A stretch of DNA of 44,260 nt from Euhalothece natronophila Z-M001 (GCF_007904085.1 NZ_CP042329.1:1-44260), one strand, 5' to 3'. Counted from the first letter of the stretch, positions 1 through 10,005 are shown. Notes: generated by a model from the sequence alone, not told the origin. Numbers and translations: made by a program.

Positions 1-553
1 GCGTTCAATAACGGAAGTTCCTGGACTGATGCCACTTTCATCGGATCCTTTGAGGAGATCATAACCGCGAACCCCTCCAATTTGATAGGCAATTTCTCCC
101 CAAAGCGTATAAGTGGTGATTCCTGTGTCTTTGTGATAAATGCCATTAATAGGGTCTAAATCTCGTCCATCAATCGCTGCCACTTGGGTCGCATAATCAG
201 GGGATGATTTTCAGATGATCGGTGAAGCGGTCTAATTCAGGAATGTTCCGCCCTTGCTGACAAATGTGCCAAAGCGCGATCGCGTCGTGAGTTTTTCCCC
301 CACCGAAGCTAGTTTCTAAGCGAATAACCGATGAGCCTTCCTCATTTCCCGTTAACCGTGCAAATACTTCTCGAATTAGGGTTTAATTCCATCTGTGGGG
401 AAGGTATTAGCAAAGAACTGATTGGCATCTTGATAAACGGAAGGGGCAGTTCCTTCCACAACAGGGCGAATTTAGCAGCAAAGATAGTTTCTGTGAGTTC
501 TCCACTTTGAATTTCACGTCTGGGACTACAAGTCTCAAAAATGAGCGCAACAT
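1..553 (-). pseudogene. 5' part of DUF499 ATPase gene (copy 1, frameshifted, cut by window start)
   Basis: Same sequence as the first part of the gene at 29221-32445. Relative to that copy there is an extra G near 210 and single-base losses near 382, 471 and 541, so the frame is lost. The start codon corresponds to 551-553. The damage is most likely sequencing error at a contig end and not real decay, because the other copy is fully open. Confidence 0.85.
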
Positions 554-631
554 TATTTTTTCTAGAGAGCGGCTTATTCCCTCTAGTTTAAGGAATTTTC
601 CTGAGTTCCTTGGTCTATTTATCTATTGAGT

Positions 632-693
632 TAATTATACAATTAGCTCAATGTATCTTTGTATAATTATGTCAATATACCTTTACTTCCTGA
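632..693. repeat. 61-bp AT-rich dyad repeat A (copy 1)
   Basis: Matches 3037-3098 upstream of parA with about three mismatches. It contains inverted arms AATTATACAA and TTGTATAATT separated by 16 bases. It lies about 80 bp upstream of the DUF499 ATPase start and upstream of psbA. The better copy is at 32527-32588. Confidence 0.85.
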
Positions 694-1007
694 GTTAAAG
701 GAACTGTCGCGATCGCCGATTGGATTTTTTTCTTATTCCCTGTGTTCAAAATAAGCCTAAAAAAAGGTAATTCCTTGCCAGCTGTACTTCCACAAGGTTG
801 AGGAACTATCTTTTTGGTGGTAATAAGTACCAGTAAATTGTTAACTTAGCAACAGAAGCTAAACGTGACAAAATGTAACATAAAATTAAATGATCTCATC
901 AATGTCTAATCTGATATTTGAAGTCGTAATGCACTAATTTGTTTGAGGATATGGCAATTAGTCTTACTCTATTTTGGAGTTTTCAGATTAAAAGATTAGA
1001 GATTGCC

Positions 1008-1036
1008 TTTACAAAATGACATTTTCCATTTATACT
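1008..1036 (+). promoter_or_regulatory. psbA promoter (copy 1)
   Basis: A -35 TTTACA (1008-1013) and a -10 TATACT (1031-1036) are spaced by exactly 17 bp, a good sigma-70 match typical of cyanobacterial psbA promoters. The predicted transcript starts near 1043, giving a leader of about 100 nt. Same as 32906-32934. Confidence 0.75.
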
Positions 1037-1064
1037 TAGTAAATTAAGGCAAGTGAATTGCCTC

Positions 1065-1104
1065 AAGATCATCGGTATTAATACTAATGATGTCTTTTTT
1101 TTTT
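1065..1104 (+). terminator. Hairpin with T-tract in psbA leader (copy 1)
   Basis: An imperfect stem (AAGA.CATC pairing with GATG.TCTT) is followed by about ten T residues, some 40 nt before the psbA start and downstream of the promoter. See the copy at 32963-33001. Confidence 0.5.
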
Positions 1105-1144
1105 AGCGTTCATGACTGTTTAGCGTTCAAGGACTGATCGGACT

Positions 1145-2223
<1,079 letters not shown>

Positions 2224-2243
2224 TCCCATCGATTGCTAGAACT

Positions 2244-2270
2244 TCCTCCTCCTCGACCGCAGGAGGGGGG
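2244..2270 (+). terminator. psbA terminator hairpin (copy 1)
   Basis: CCTCCT and AGGAGG arms lie around CGACCGC about 25 bp after the psbA stop, followed by a T/A-rich stretch. Same as 34147-34173. Confidence 0.65.
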
Positions 2271-2671
2271 TTAATATAGTTAAATTGTTGAATCCAGCAC
2301 TAACATGTAGGTTGGGCTATAACCATGGTACTCACTCTCACAGCGTCTTTTAACCTGAAACGCCCGTAATATCCTTTATTCTCAACACTTTTACACGATT
2401 CAATGTTGTAAAGATTTTAGCGACCAAAACGGTTAATTACATCTAATTGCTATTTAAGGATGTAAGATAGCGCGAAATAGCTCCGCCATTTCTACGCAAT
2501 CGCTAACTAGTACCTATGATTTTTCTTTGAGTACAAGGGAATTGCGAGGAAGTAGGGAAATAGTGGTAACCCTGAGACTTCACAGAAAAGGAGTTGCACT
2601 AACTAATTATCAATTGAGCTTATTCTACTCGCTCTCAGGTCTAAGGTTAACCCCCAGATCATCCAACATAT

Positions 2672-2726
2672 ACACCAACCCCGCTTATACGGCTAAATAG
2701 GTGGAACCGGATAGGCGGGGTGGTGT
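2672..2726. repeat. Long hairpin repeat downstream of psbA (copy 1)
   Basis: ACACCAACCCCGC pairs with GCGGGGTGGTGT, with one bulge, around an inner CGG/CCG stem. See 34575-34629. Confidence 0.6.
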
Positions 2727-2863
2727 TAGCGTTCGTTCGTAGGACTGATCGGCTATCCTCTATCAAGGTATAACCTAGTCTAATAATAACAAGTCAAAAC
2801 CAAAGAAGCAGGTTGAATTTTTGGATGACTGGAGACAGCCTAGTACGATTGCGTCACTATCGT

Positions 2864-3014
2864 TTAGCGAATACCGAATTTGAGTTCTCCACGCTTTGAA
2901 AAGTGAGGATTCCAAATGTGGTTACGAAACGGGATGGGGCGTTCAGGGGCGGAATCTGATGTTTAAGTTCAATGATCCGATTGGTTTACCGTCTTCATCC
3001 AATTCCCAGTGCTT
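2864..3014 (-). pseudogene. Coding remnant (copy 1)
   Basis: Counterpart of the 50-codon remnant at 34766-34918, here carrying single-base indels. Function not recognised. Confidence 0.35.
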
Positions 3015-3036
3015 TAGAGGAGTAGTAGTAAGGACA

Positions 3037-3098
3037 TAATTATACAATTAGCTCAATGTATCTTTGTATAATTATATCAATATACCTTTATTTCATGA
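3037..3098. promoter_or_regulatory. 61-bp dyad repeat B upstream of parA (copy 1)
   Basis: Twelve-base inverted arms ATAATTATACAA (3036-3047) and TTGTATAATTAT (3064-3075) lie about 70 bp upstream of the parA start. Candidate partition operator/centromere; see 34940-35001. Confidence 0.55.
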
Positions 3099-3144
3099 TT
3101 TAATGACTTTAATTATAATTAATTCTTTATATCTTTAACTCATT

Positions 3145-3927
3145 ATGCTAACCATTGCTTGTCTTAGTTTATCGGGGGGACAGGGGAAAACTACCACCGC
3201 CGTGCTTTTAGCTAAATCCTTAGCCCAGAAAGGATACACAGTGTTAGCCGTTGATGCCGATCCCCCAAAGCAATCTCTCCACCTTCCTAGAAAGTGATGT
3301 GGGAGAGGAGATGCCAACACTACTAGAAGTATTTAAGGGAACCGTCGCGATCGCCGATGGAATTATGCCACAGGAATAGATCACTTATTCCTCATTCCCT
3401 CTGATGATGCCCTAGATACCGTTCAAGATTATCTCAGTAGTAGTGGCGTAGGGGCGATGCTACTGGGGGAAACGGTTAGAAGCAATGAAAACAGTGTTTG
3501 ACATTTGTTTAATTGATAGTCCTCCCCAGCGCAGTCAAATTTGTAAATCCATCATTGGCGCAGCCCACCAAATTCTAATTCCCTGTGAAGCCACAGTAAA
3601 AGGCTATGGTTCTCTAGTTCGCACCCTTGATGCCATCAAAGAATTAACAGAAATTGGAGTATCGCAAGCACAACTCTTAGGTGTCATTCCCTTCGCGATC
3701 GCTGGGTTGGGAATAATCAGACTCATGAAAGTCGAATGTGTATCCAAGAAATGATCACAGAAGTCGGGAAAGAGTTAGTTTTTCCTTCTATACGGGAATC
3801 AGAGCGTTATAAACAAGCCATTAGCCAAGGGAAAACCTTATCAGCTTTAGGCGCTCCCGAATTGGAATCCCCCTTTGAAACTCTAGTCCAACATCTTACA
3901 GCCATAATAGAAGATAACCATGAATAA
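3145..3927 (+). pseudogene. parA: parA partition ATPase (copy 1, apparent frameshifts)
   Basis: Identical to the intact gene at 35049-35831 except for single-base indels, for example an extra C near 3266, a missing T near 3365, an extra G near 3470 and a missing T near 3692. The open pieces 3485-3754 and 3736-3927 are its fragments. Probably sequencing error. Confidence 0.88.
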
Positions 3928-4336
3928 TGAAATGCTCAATCGGTTTAAAAATCGAAGTCAACGTCCTACCGTGCGCCGTAACTCTTCTTTAGAAGACAAT
4001 GAGACACCATTGGCCTCTTCCTCCAAGGAAACACAAAACAGCGAAAGCTCTAAAACTAAAGCCGAACAAATAAAACAGCGACTTGAAACCTATCCCAAAA
4101 TTGCTCCTCGTCGTAATATCCGATTAGAAGAATCCTTAAATGAAAAAATCCAACAATTTTGCCAAGAGCAAGACATCACCATAGAAACATTTGTAGAAGC
4201 CTGTTTTTTAGCGTGTGAACAGGATAGTGACCTAAAAAATCATATTACCCAAGAAGCTCAACAACGGGTCGCACAACGTAAAGAAGCTGGGAAGTTACGA
4301 CGACTATATAGTCAACTAGAAAAATTGAGCCAGTGA
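3920..4336 (+). CDS. RHH-type partition partner of ParA (copy 1)
   Basis: Same 138-residue protein as 35824-36240, fully open here too. The N-terminal ~65 residues are polar and probably disordered. A ribbon-helix-helix-like segment (RRNIRLEESLNEKIQQF, about residues 67-83, and the following helix) is followed by a basic helical tail. It overlaps the end of parA by 8 bp. Confidence 0.75.
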   Translation: MNNEMLNRFKNRSQRPTVRRNSSLEDNETPLASSSKETQNSESSKTKAEQIKQRLETYPKIAPRRNIRLEESLNEKIQQFCQEQDITIETFVEACFLACEQDSDLKNHITQEAQQRVAQRKEAGKLRRLYSQLEKLSQ

Positions 4337-4342
4337 GCGGTT

Positions 4343-4539
4343 GACACTCCGCACGGCTACGCTTCGCTAAAGCCGTGGGATTCTTCATTCTGCGACGTGA
4401 CTTGCTCAGACAAGACTTCTCCAGCCTGAGTAGCGGTCTCATCTCCTGAAGCGTTTAGGGAGTGCGGAAAGCGGAGGTCTAGCCCCCAAGTTCCGACGTG
4501 CCCCGTCGTACTTAGTCTTTTCTTCAAGATGTTGATCGC
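4343..4539 (-). pseudogene. tnpB C-terminal remnant with element end (copy 1)
   Basis: Minus-strand tail reading AINILKK...STTGHVGTW...NASGD...NEESHGF, the typical C-terminus of cyanobacterial TnpB, followed by the element-end hairpin near 4345-4382. Same as 36247-36443. Confidence 0.65.
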
Positions 4540-4729
4540 GGTGGGAAGGGTGACTTTGGAAAATTGCTGTGTCATCGTGGTGATTGTTCTCTCCTTTATA
4601 TGGCTATTCCTACCTCTAGTCCTTAAATTTCTACTGAGGTATGTGCTAGAGTTGAATTGATCAGATGTTGATTTTCTCTTTCAAAAAGAAACAACGTTTA
4701 AATAATATTTTAACTGCTGTTAAATATCA

Positions 4730-5059
4730 ATGCGATTTCACGAAGCCTTTGACGAAACCCTAAAAGAGTGCGGAATTTCAGCTAAGTGGCTAGCTCAAAA
4801 AGCGGGGTTAACCCCAACTACCATTAGTGAATTTCGTCGTGGGAAGAAGAGCTTAGGTGTGGAAAATTTCGAGAAGTTGCTCTATGCCCTGCCGAAAGAA
4901 GTGCAAGAGCATTTTCAACAGAAGGTATTTATCAATTCAATTAAGGGAGAAGGGGACATTCGGACAAAAATTGACTCAATGAGTACCGAGGAATTGTCCC
5001 AGTTGATTATCGCGATCGGTCAGCGGATACCTGAAGTGAATAAATTGCAGAAGGTTTAA
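4730..5059 (+). CDS. XRE-family helix-turn-helix regulator
   Basis: A 109-residue protein with an N-terminal Cro/C1-type HTH (about residues 8-55; the segment SAKWLAQKAGLTPTTISEFR carries the recognition helix) and a C-terminal half without a recognised domain. This copy is intact. The one at 36634-36962 has lost one A in a run of four (GGAAAATTTC against GGAAATTTC) and is out of frame, so this reading is preferred. It is followed 10 bp later by the small acidic hypothetical gene, suggesting a two-gene operon. It may repress its own promoter in the gap at 4576-4729. The partner and target are unknown. Confidence 0.85.
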   Translation: MRFHEAFDETLKECGISAKWLAQKAGLTPTTISEFRRGKKSLGVENFEKLLYALPKEVQEHFQQKVFINSIKGEGDIRTKIDSMSTEELSQLIIAIGQRIPEVNKLQKV

Positions 5060-5069
5060 GTTAATCATT

Positions 5070-5410
5070 ATGAGTGTTCAAGCTAATCATCCCTTTATTG
5101 GCACATGGCACATTTATAAGATGTCAGAGTGGGATGAAGACTATTTCAACATGGAAACGCAAGCCTATGTTGAAATCCAAACCAATAATTTAGGGAGTTT
5201 CCAATTCGGCTTAGTGAGCGGTTCTCTGGACGGGTATCTTGATGAGGCAAACGGTCAACAACGGTTTGCTTTTACTTGGGAAGGACAAGATGAGATGGAT
5301 GAAGCAATGGGAAGCGGTTGGCTTCAACTAAAAGTGATGATGAAGTCGAAGGGTTTATCAAATTCCATTTAGGGGATGATTCTACCTTCCGAGCCACCAA
5401 AGCCAGTTAA
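5070..5410 (+). pseudogene. Small acidic hypothetical protein (copy 1, frameshifted)
   Basis: Same gene as 36973-37314. One A is missing near 5331 (CTAAAAGTG against CTAAAAAGTG), which changes the last ~25 residues. Probably a read error. Confidence 0.8.
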
Positions 5411-5457
5411 GTTTTTTCTCAAGATTCTTCCTTTCAGGAGGCAAGCATAAAAAATTT

Positions 5458-5481
5458 CCCCCTTCCAGAGCAGGAAGGGGG
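5458..5481. terminator. Bidirectional terminator (copy 1)
   Basis: CCCCCTTCC and GGAAGGGGG form a perfect 9-bp stem around AGAGCA, with A-rich sequence before and T-rich after. It sits between the converging hypothetical gene and hsp20. Confidence 0.85.
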
Positions 5482-5506
5482 TTGTAGTTTTAGGAGGTGT
5501 TATCGG

Positions 5507-5971
5507 TTAGGACTGTCCGCTGGAACCCGCAATGGCTTGTTGGTCACCGAAGTTAATTTTTACTTTCTTATTCGCCGCTTCTTCCACTTTCGGTAAGTGT
5601 AGCGTCAGAATGCCGTTGTTGTAGTCCGCCTGTACTTGGTCTTGTTGGATGCCAACGGGTAAACCAATGGTACGGCTGAACTTGCCATATTGGAACTCAG
5701 AGCCGTAGCTGTTTTGTGCTTCGTTTTCGCGACGATATTCACCGCTGATGGTTACAGAGTCACGGTTTACCGTAACATCTAGGTCATCAGGATTGATGCC
5801 AGGGACTTGGGCTTTCAGTTCTAAATTATTACCAGCATCGTTTAGTTCAAGGGGAAGTTGACCCCATTGCGGCGTTAGAGCGCGATCACCTGTCATTTCA
5901 TCAAATAGGCGATCCATTTGACGACGGAAAGCATCGATTTCAGTAGCAGGATTCCAACGTACTAATGCCAT
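5507..5971 (-). CDS. Hsp20/alpha-crystallin small heat-shock protein
   Basis: A 154-residue cytoplasmic small heat-shock chaperone of the HspA/Hsp17 class, which holds unfolding proteins and can associate with membranes. The alpha-crystallin domain spans about residues 45-140: LELKAQVPGINPDDLDV, a strand pair ending in GILTLHLPK, and the IxI-like VKINF motif at the C-terminus. The start has a strong ribosome site (AGGAGGTGA, 7 bp before ATG). It is convergent with the hypothetical gene upstream and separated from it by a terminator. No CIRCE operator is visible. Identical to 37411-37875; both copies intact. Confidence 0.95.
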   Translation of the reverse strand: MALVRWNPATEIDAFRRQMDRLFDEMTGDRALTPQWGQLPLELNDAGNNLELKAQVPGINPDDLDVTVNRDSVTISGEYRRENEAQNSYGSEFQYGKFSRTIGLPVGIQQDQVQADYNNGILTLHLPKVEEAANKKVKINFGDQQAIAGSSGQS

Positions 5972-6121
5972 AACGCTGTCACCTCCTATTTTTGGGTTTC
6001 AACTGCACGCGCTGCATCAACCTCTTATTTCACTTATTAATGATGGGATATAAGGGGGAAAGTGATCAGTGGGATTACCCGAACCTTCCATCTCGTCTGT
6101 ACCGTAAAGGATTGGAGTGGA

Positions 6122-6163
6122 GCGCGATCAGCCTTTCGGCTTAGTGTCGAAGGCACATCGCGC
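6122..6163. repeat. Three-way-junction palindrome (copy 1)
   Basis: Outer arms GCGCGAT and ATCGCGC enclose two small hairpins (AGCC/GGCT and GTG/CAC). The same fold class occurs at 7317-7351. The 5972-6346 gap otherwise shows nothing recognisable. See 38026-38067. Confidence 0.55.
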
Positions 6164-6346
6164 CCTTCATTAATGGGCAAATTTAACTTTGCGACTTAAG
6201 GTTACTAGATTCCAGAAGCCATCCTCAGAGAAGTCCAGTTGATACGGGTTTGAAATTGAAGAGAATGGTAGTCTTGCTAGCTGTAAAAACCTTTATTATT
6301 ACCTTCAATCAAATTATAATCAGACATAGAAAAATTATGACTTCTT

Positions 6347-7156
6347 ATGATCAATATCTATGCTGATGAAACTTGTACTCATCCCTCACAAGGGAAATAT
6401 TTAATAATTTCAGCAATCACTCTTGAATCAGAAGTTGCTAAACCAATCCGAAAAAGAATTAACTCCTTAAAAGCTAACCTCCCACAGAGTGAGTTTCACT
6501 TTACTAAACTTACTAAGAATACAGTTCATCAGTATAAACAGCTTATTGATTTGTTGTTTGAATACTATCATCAAAAAGAGAGTTATAAACGGGGTATATT
6601 TAAACCAAGAGCTTATCGGAAAATTACGTTTGATGCCCTTTTCGTAGAACATCAAAAAATTGATAATGTCACCTTCAATAATGGAGACGCGAAACTGGGA
6701 TTCTTGAGATTTTATAAAACGCTTCTAGAATTTCTAGTTAGAAAATACTATTTGCAGGGGCAAAAGTTTGACATCGTTCCTGATGACATTAACCTCAAAA
6801 AAGGACTATTAACAGTCAACGAACATGAGATTCAGCTTGAGGGGTTTGACTCGGTTAAACATCTAATTAACCAAGACTTTGAACTAAAAAACGGTATTCC
6901 TAATGTCATTCATCGAATTCAGAAACACCAATCCCACGCTGAACCGCTTTTACAACTAACCGATGTGATCCTTGGACTTTTAAAGTGCAAATTTAACGAT
7001 TCTAATCTCACCGGTTCTAAACGAGAAAAAGCGAGGCGAGAAGTTCTCTCTTATTTTGAACAAAGATGCGAGGAAGCTGGGATTAAACTTGACCTTGGAA
7101 ATATGTATCCCTATAGAAGTTTCAATCTCTGGGAATTTAACTCAGTAGAATTTTAG
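6347..7156 (+). CDS. DUF3800 family protein
   Basis: A 269-residue protein with the DUF3800 signature: an N-terminal acidic strand IYADET (residues 4-9, with Asp7 and Glu8) and a C-terminal PLLQLTDVILG helix (about residues 199-209, including the conserved Asp). The family is predicted to have an RNase H-like fold and possible nuclease activity and is common in defence islands and on plasmids; its substrate is unknown. It stands alone on the plus strand and is followed by a large inverted repeat that may terminate it. Neighbours are a DUF4238 gene and a recombinase, suggesting a mobile cargo block. Both copies (also 38252-39061) are intact. Confidence 0.85.
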   Translation: MINIYADETCTHPSQGKYLIISAITLESEVAKPIRKRINSLKANLPQSEFHFTKLTKNTVHQYKQLIDLLFEYYHQKESYKRGIFKPRAYRKITFDALFVEHQKIDNVTFNNGDAKLGFLRFYKTLLEFLVRKYYLQGQKFDIVPDDINLKKGLLTVNEHEIQLEGFDSVKHLINQDFELKNGIPNVIHRIQKHQSHAEPLLQLTDVILGLLKCKFNDSNLTGSKREKARREVLSYFEQRCEEAGIKLDLGNMYPYRSFNLWEFNSVEF

Positions 7157-7227
7157 GGGCACATTAAGCCTAGACTGAAAAGCCGTAGCGTCGCATCGCG
7201 ACGTTGTTCGGTTCTTAATGTGCCTCT
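7155..7227. terminator. Large inverted repeat after DUF3800 gene (copy 1)
   Basis: AGGGGCACATTAAG pairs with CTTAATGTGCCTCT (14 bp, one G-T pair) across about 45 bases that hold an inner GTCGC/GCGAC hairpin. It begins at the DUF3800 stop codon. It may be a terminator or structured RNA; there is no long T-tract. Confidence 0.5.
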
Positions 7228-7316
7228 ACTTAAAACTATAGACCTTGCCGGTATCCTTGTCAATTTTTGGAACTGAAGCCATAGCCTGCGTGGTTGACTC
7301 TGGCAATGTATATAGC

Positions 7317-7351
7317 GCGATGTGGCGATGCCACTTGCCTTCGGCAATCGC
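7317..7351. repeat. Three-way-junction palindrome (second site, copy 1)
   Basis: GCGAT and ATCGC outer arms enclose GTGGC-gat-GCCAC and TTGCC-ttc-GGCAA hairpins. Same architecture as 6122-6163. Confidence 0.6.
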
Positions 7352-7422
7352 ACTGAAAGGGAACTAATTTAAACGTTTAATTGCATTTCATCAAGCGCTC
7401 TAGAACTTGGCTATATTTCACC

Positions 7423-8517
7423 TTATTCAGAAGTTAATCCGTATTCACTCAGAGCTTGAGACAAAATCTGATCGGGTTCCATTTCCTCAATGTAGCGATG
7501 GTATTTACCAATTTCCAATCTGCTAGCATCAAGAAATTCTTCTTGTCTTTCTGCTATGAAGCAACTGGAACTACATTTGATAATAGCAGTGTTCAACGTA
7601 GCAGAATTGATGGTAGGTATTACAGTTTCTTGAGTTCCCACTATTAAATGATGACTAGAAATAGGTAAGTACACTGCCCATAGAGGTTCTAAATCACAAG
7701 GAAAAGGTCTATATTGATTATCAGTTCCTCCTTGACAGATAACTGGTGTATCTCCTAAAACAAAATAACCTTCTTTTTCTACTACTAGATACCAATTTAG
7801 TTCTTGTAATTTAGAATTTTCAAATGTTGATCCTAAAAGTGCCTTATTATGAGCCGTTTTGGTTTCTTTTTTAAGATTAATGCTCTCTAGTATCGAAAGG
7901 AATGTTCCTTGTAACTCTGAGGGAATAGAATCGATATAATTACTAATTAAATTCGGGTTATTTCTCAACACTGAGTTAAGATATTGTTTTTCTTCAGTGG
8001 TCATTTCACGCCCCAAACACTTGTAAAATTCTTCTGTTAGCAAATTGAGTCTATTCTTGATTTCTGATTCCATTAACTTAATGATATTCTGATGATTTGA
8101 TAAACATTTACTTATACCTTCAATAGTAAAATTAGCCATTTTGGTAGAAAACTGACGCAAAGCGCGGGAACGCATAGCTAAATGACACAAAAATTCAGAA
8201 AAAATTGGGTCTTTAATAGGAATAGATTTAGATTCATTTCTTAGTTCATCAATTGCGCGAGAATATGTTTTTTCTTGCTCTGTAATTTTATTATCACAGT
8301 TAGCTTCTGCCTTTTCACCGTAAAAAAGTTTTTCCACGAATACATTTTTTATATTGTTTTGGTAACTCTTGTTATATTCATAGACTACTGTATAAACCTG
8401 CTGGTTCTTTTTTTTCTTTTTATTCGAGGATTGAGAGAAACCTTGGCCAGTTTTTTTCTCAGTTGCAAAGCCTTTAAGAAGAAATCTAGGAATAACGTGG
8501 TGTCTAGAACCAGACAT
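7423..8517 (-). CDS. DUF4238 domain protein
   Basis: A 364-residue protein opening with RHHVIPRFLLKGFA (residues 5-18), the hallmark of DUF4238, a family found around mobile and defence loci with no settled biochemical role. A lysine-rich stretch (KKKKK near residue 37) follows, then a long helical middle and a C-terminal part with GDTPVI and YLPISS strands. It is AT-rich relative to its neighbours. It is divergent from the recombinase gene, 119 bp away, and convergent with the DUF3800 gene. A stand-alone defence function is possible but only inferred. Intact in both copies. Confidence 0.8.
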   Translation of the reverse strand: MSGSRHHVIPRFLLKGFATEKKTGQGFSQSSNKKKKKNQQVYTVVYEYNKSYQNNIKNVFVEKLFYGEKAEANCDNKITEQEKTYSRAIDELRNESKSIPIKDPIFSEFLCHLAMRSRALRQFSTKMANFTIEGISKCLSNHQNIIKLMESEIKNRLNLLTEEFYKCLGREMTTEEKQYLNSVLRNNPNLISNYIDSIPSELQGTFLSILESINLKKETKTAHNKALLGSTFENSKLQELNWYLVVEKEGYFVLGDTPVICQGGTDNQYRPFPCDLEPLWAVYLPISSHHLIVGTQETVIPTINSATLNTAIIKCSSSCFIAERQEEFLDASRLEIGKYHRYIEEMEPDQILSQALSEYGLTSE

Positions 8518-8636
8518 ATTTTCTTCTATAAATAATTTTCACTAACTTTAGTTTAAATGAAAATCAAAGTATAACGCCTCAACTTCCCCAAAACATTGTA
8601 CCCTTGACCTAATCACTCGTTTCCACTGCATCGAGT

Positions 8637-9314
8637 ATGAAGATAGATCGGCACGGGCAAGCGAAAATCCTCACTCCCGAAGAAATCCAATTACTCTTTA
8701 CTCAAGGGTTTACTAACTCACGCGATCGCGCTTTATTCGGCATCTGTCTTTATGGCGCGTGTCGAATCAGAGAAGCCTGTAGCCTAAGAACCGCAGATGT
8801 TTACACCCGTAAAGGCGCTCCCCGAGAGCAACTTATTATCCGTAAAGGAAATACTAAAGGGAAACTTTCTACTCGTACCGTTCCCGTTATAGAAGAACTG
8901 CGCTCTCTTTTAATTGACTATTACCCCAACCCCCGAACTTGGTTTCTTTTCCCTGGTCGCCACAATAAAGGACATCTTCACCCTGACAGTGCCGCCAAAA
9001 TTTTGAGAGAGGTTTGTAAAAAACTCGACATCGAAGGAGTTTCTACACACTCATTCCGCCGAACCGCTTTAACCCACATGAGTAACGCTGGGATTCCGTT
9101 GCGAGTCATTCAAGAAATCTCAGGGCATCGTTCCTTAAGTGTTCTACAAGGCTATTTGGAAGTCACCCCAGAGCAAGTGCGGGGTGCAGCGTCTTCTCTG
9201 TCGATGTTGGGCTACTCAGATCATAAGGTTAATGATCCCCCCAGTTCGTTGGAATGGGAGCAAGGGTTGAAAAATGAAGAACGAGAGAGCAAACAAGACA
9301 TTGATTGGGAATAA
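8637..9314 (+). CDS. Tyrosine recombinase, catalytic-domain only
   Basis: A 225-residue site-specific recombinase of the XerC/phage-integrase family that lacks the N-terminal core-binding domain, as in many cyanobacterial plasmid integrases. Catalytic residues are visible: Arg43 (ACRIRE), a Lys in RKGNTKGK (about 69-76), His138-x-x-Arg141 (HSFRR), His164 (GHRS) and the nucleophile Tyr173 (LQGYLEV). It could resolve plasmid dimers or move the adjacent cargo. The second copy (40542-41218) lacks one C in a C-run and is shortened. A duplicate of its 3' end lies at 10006-10160. Confidence 0.93.
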   Translation: MKIDRHGQAKILTPEEIQLLFTQGFTNSRDRALFGICLYGACRIREACSLRTADVYTRKGAPREQLIIRKGNTKGKLSTRTVPVIEELRSLLIDYYPNPRTWFLFPGRHNKGHLHPDSAAKILREVCKKLDIEGVSTHSFRRTALTHMSNAGIPLRVIQEISGHRSLSVLQGYLEVTPEQVRGAASSLSMLGYSDHKVNDPPSSLEWEQGLKNEERESKQDIDWE

Positions 9315-9444
9315 AGCAATATTTCCCGCTCTAGAGTTAAGAGAGCGCGATTGACGCGAAGCGTCAGCAAGCGGGAGAAAATGTTCTTATTTACTGGGAA
9401 GACATATCCTAATTATCTTTACAGCACATGAGGAAAACGGGAAG

Positions 9445-9705
9445 TTAATCGCTCGTTCCATTCGCTAACTCTTCCCGCAGAACTCGACGAAGGTCACTTT
9501 CGGTAAGAGGTTGCTCTGGTGAATTTTTAAGATGAGCTTTCAAAGCCTCATTAATTAATGTCTGATAACCTAACCCTCTAGCTTCCGCACGTTCTCGGAA
9601 ACTCTCCAAAATCTCGTCATCCAAATAGATCGTAATGCGTGTTTTTCCTTTTGATGGAATGGCAGGACCACGCTTCCCTTTCGAGAAATCATATTCATCC
9701 CTCAT
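9445..9705 (-). CDS. Antitoxin, BrnA/CopG-like RHH protein
   Basis: An 86-residue DNA-binding antitoxin. The YDFSKGKRGPAI stretch (residues 5-16) and RHH core TRITIYLDDEILESFRERA (about 22-40) followed by GYQTLINEALKAHL match BrnA-type antitoxins. It should bind and neutralise the BrnT toxin encoded just upstream and repress the pair. Its start overlaps the toxin stop by 11 bp, so the genes are translationally coupled. This copy is intact; 41349-41609 has two compensating indels. Confidence 0.9.
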   Translation of the reverse strand: MRDEYDFSKGKRGPAIPSKGKTRITIYLDDEILESFRERAEARGLGYQTLINEALKAHLKNSPEQPLTESDLRRVLREELANGTSD

Positions 9706-9961
9706 AAGCCTTAGCCTCCTGACGTGTGGCGCGACGAGCAGAAATTAGCCGAAATGCATCACCGCGGATCGTGTAAACAATAACTAACAGCAACCCTGAG
9801 CTACTCATCCCCAGTGCTATAAAACGCTCTTCCTCTGATGCATCTGGATCAATGTCATGGACAGCAAGGGGATCATAAAACACAAATTCAGCTTCGGCAA
9901 AAGAAACACCATGTTTTTGCCAATTAATTTGTGCTTTTTTGGGATCGTACTCAACGTCCAT
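9695..9961 (-). CDS. brnT: BrnT-family ribonuclease toxin
   Basis: An 88-residue type II toxin with a RelE-like RNase fold that arrests translation. It opens with VEYDPKKAQINWQKHGVSFAEA, has the central ERFIALG strand and ends FRLISARRATRQEAKAYE, all diagnostic of BrnT. It is first in the operon with its antitoxin. A perfect 9-bp palindrome overlaps its start codon and is the likely operator. The pair sits between the recombinase gene and a duplicated recombinase tail, suggesting insertion or rearrangement there. Confidence 0.93.
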   Translation of the reverse strand: MDVEYDPKKAQINWQKHGVSFAEAEFVFYDPLAVHDIDPDASEEERFIALGMSSSGLLLVIVYTIRGDAFRLISARRATRQEAKAYEG

Positions 9962-9978
9962 ACATATATTATATGTAT
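9960..9978. promoter_or_regulatory. Palindromic operator of brnTA
   Basis: ATACATATA and TATATGTAT are perfect inverted arms around one base, overlapping the toxin start codon (9959-9961) and a TATAAT-like -10 on the minus strand. This is the expected binding site for antitoxin autorepression. The transcript may be almost leaderless. Confidence 0.65.
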
Positions 9979-10005
9979 AATTGGCAGTTTAGACAAGACT
10001 AAGCA

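Noticed and set aside
7155-7227. Integron attC site near the recombinase
   Set aside because: The arms lack the GTTRRRY/RYYYAAC core sites, and the recombinase lacks an integron-type insertion.
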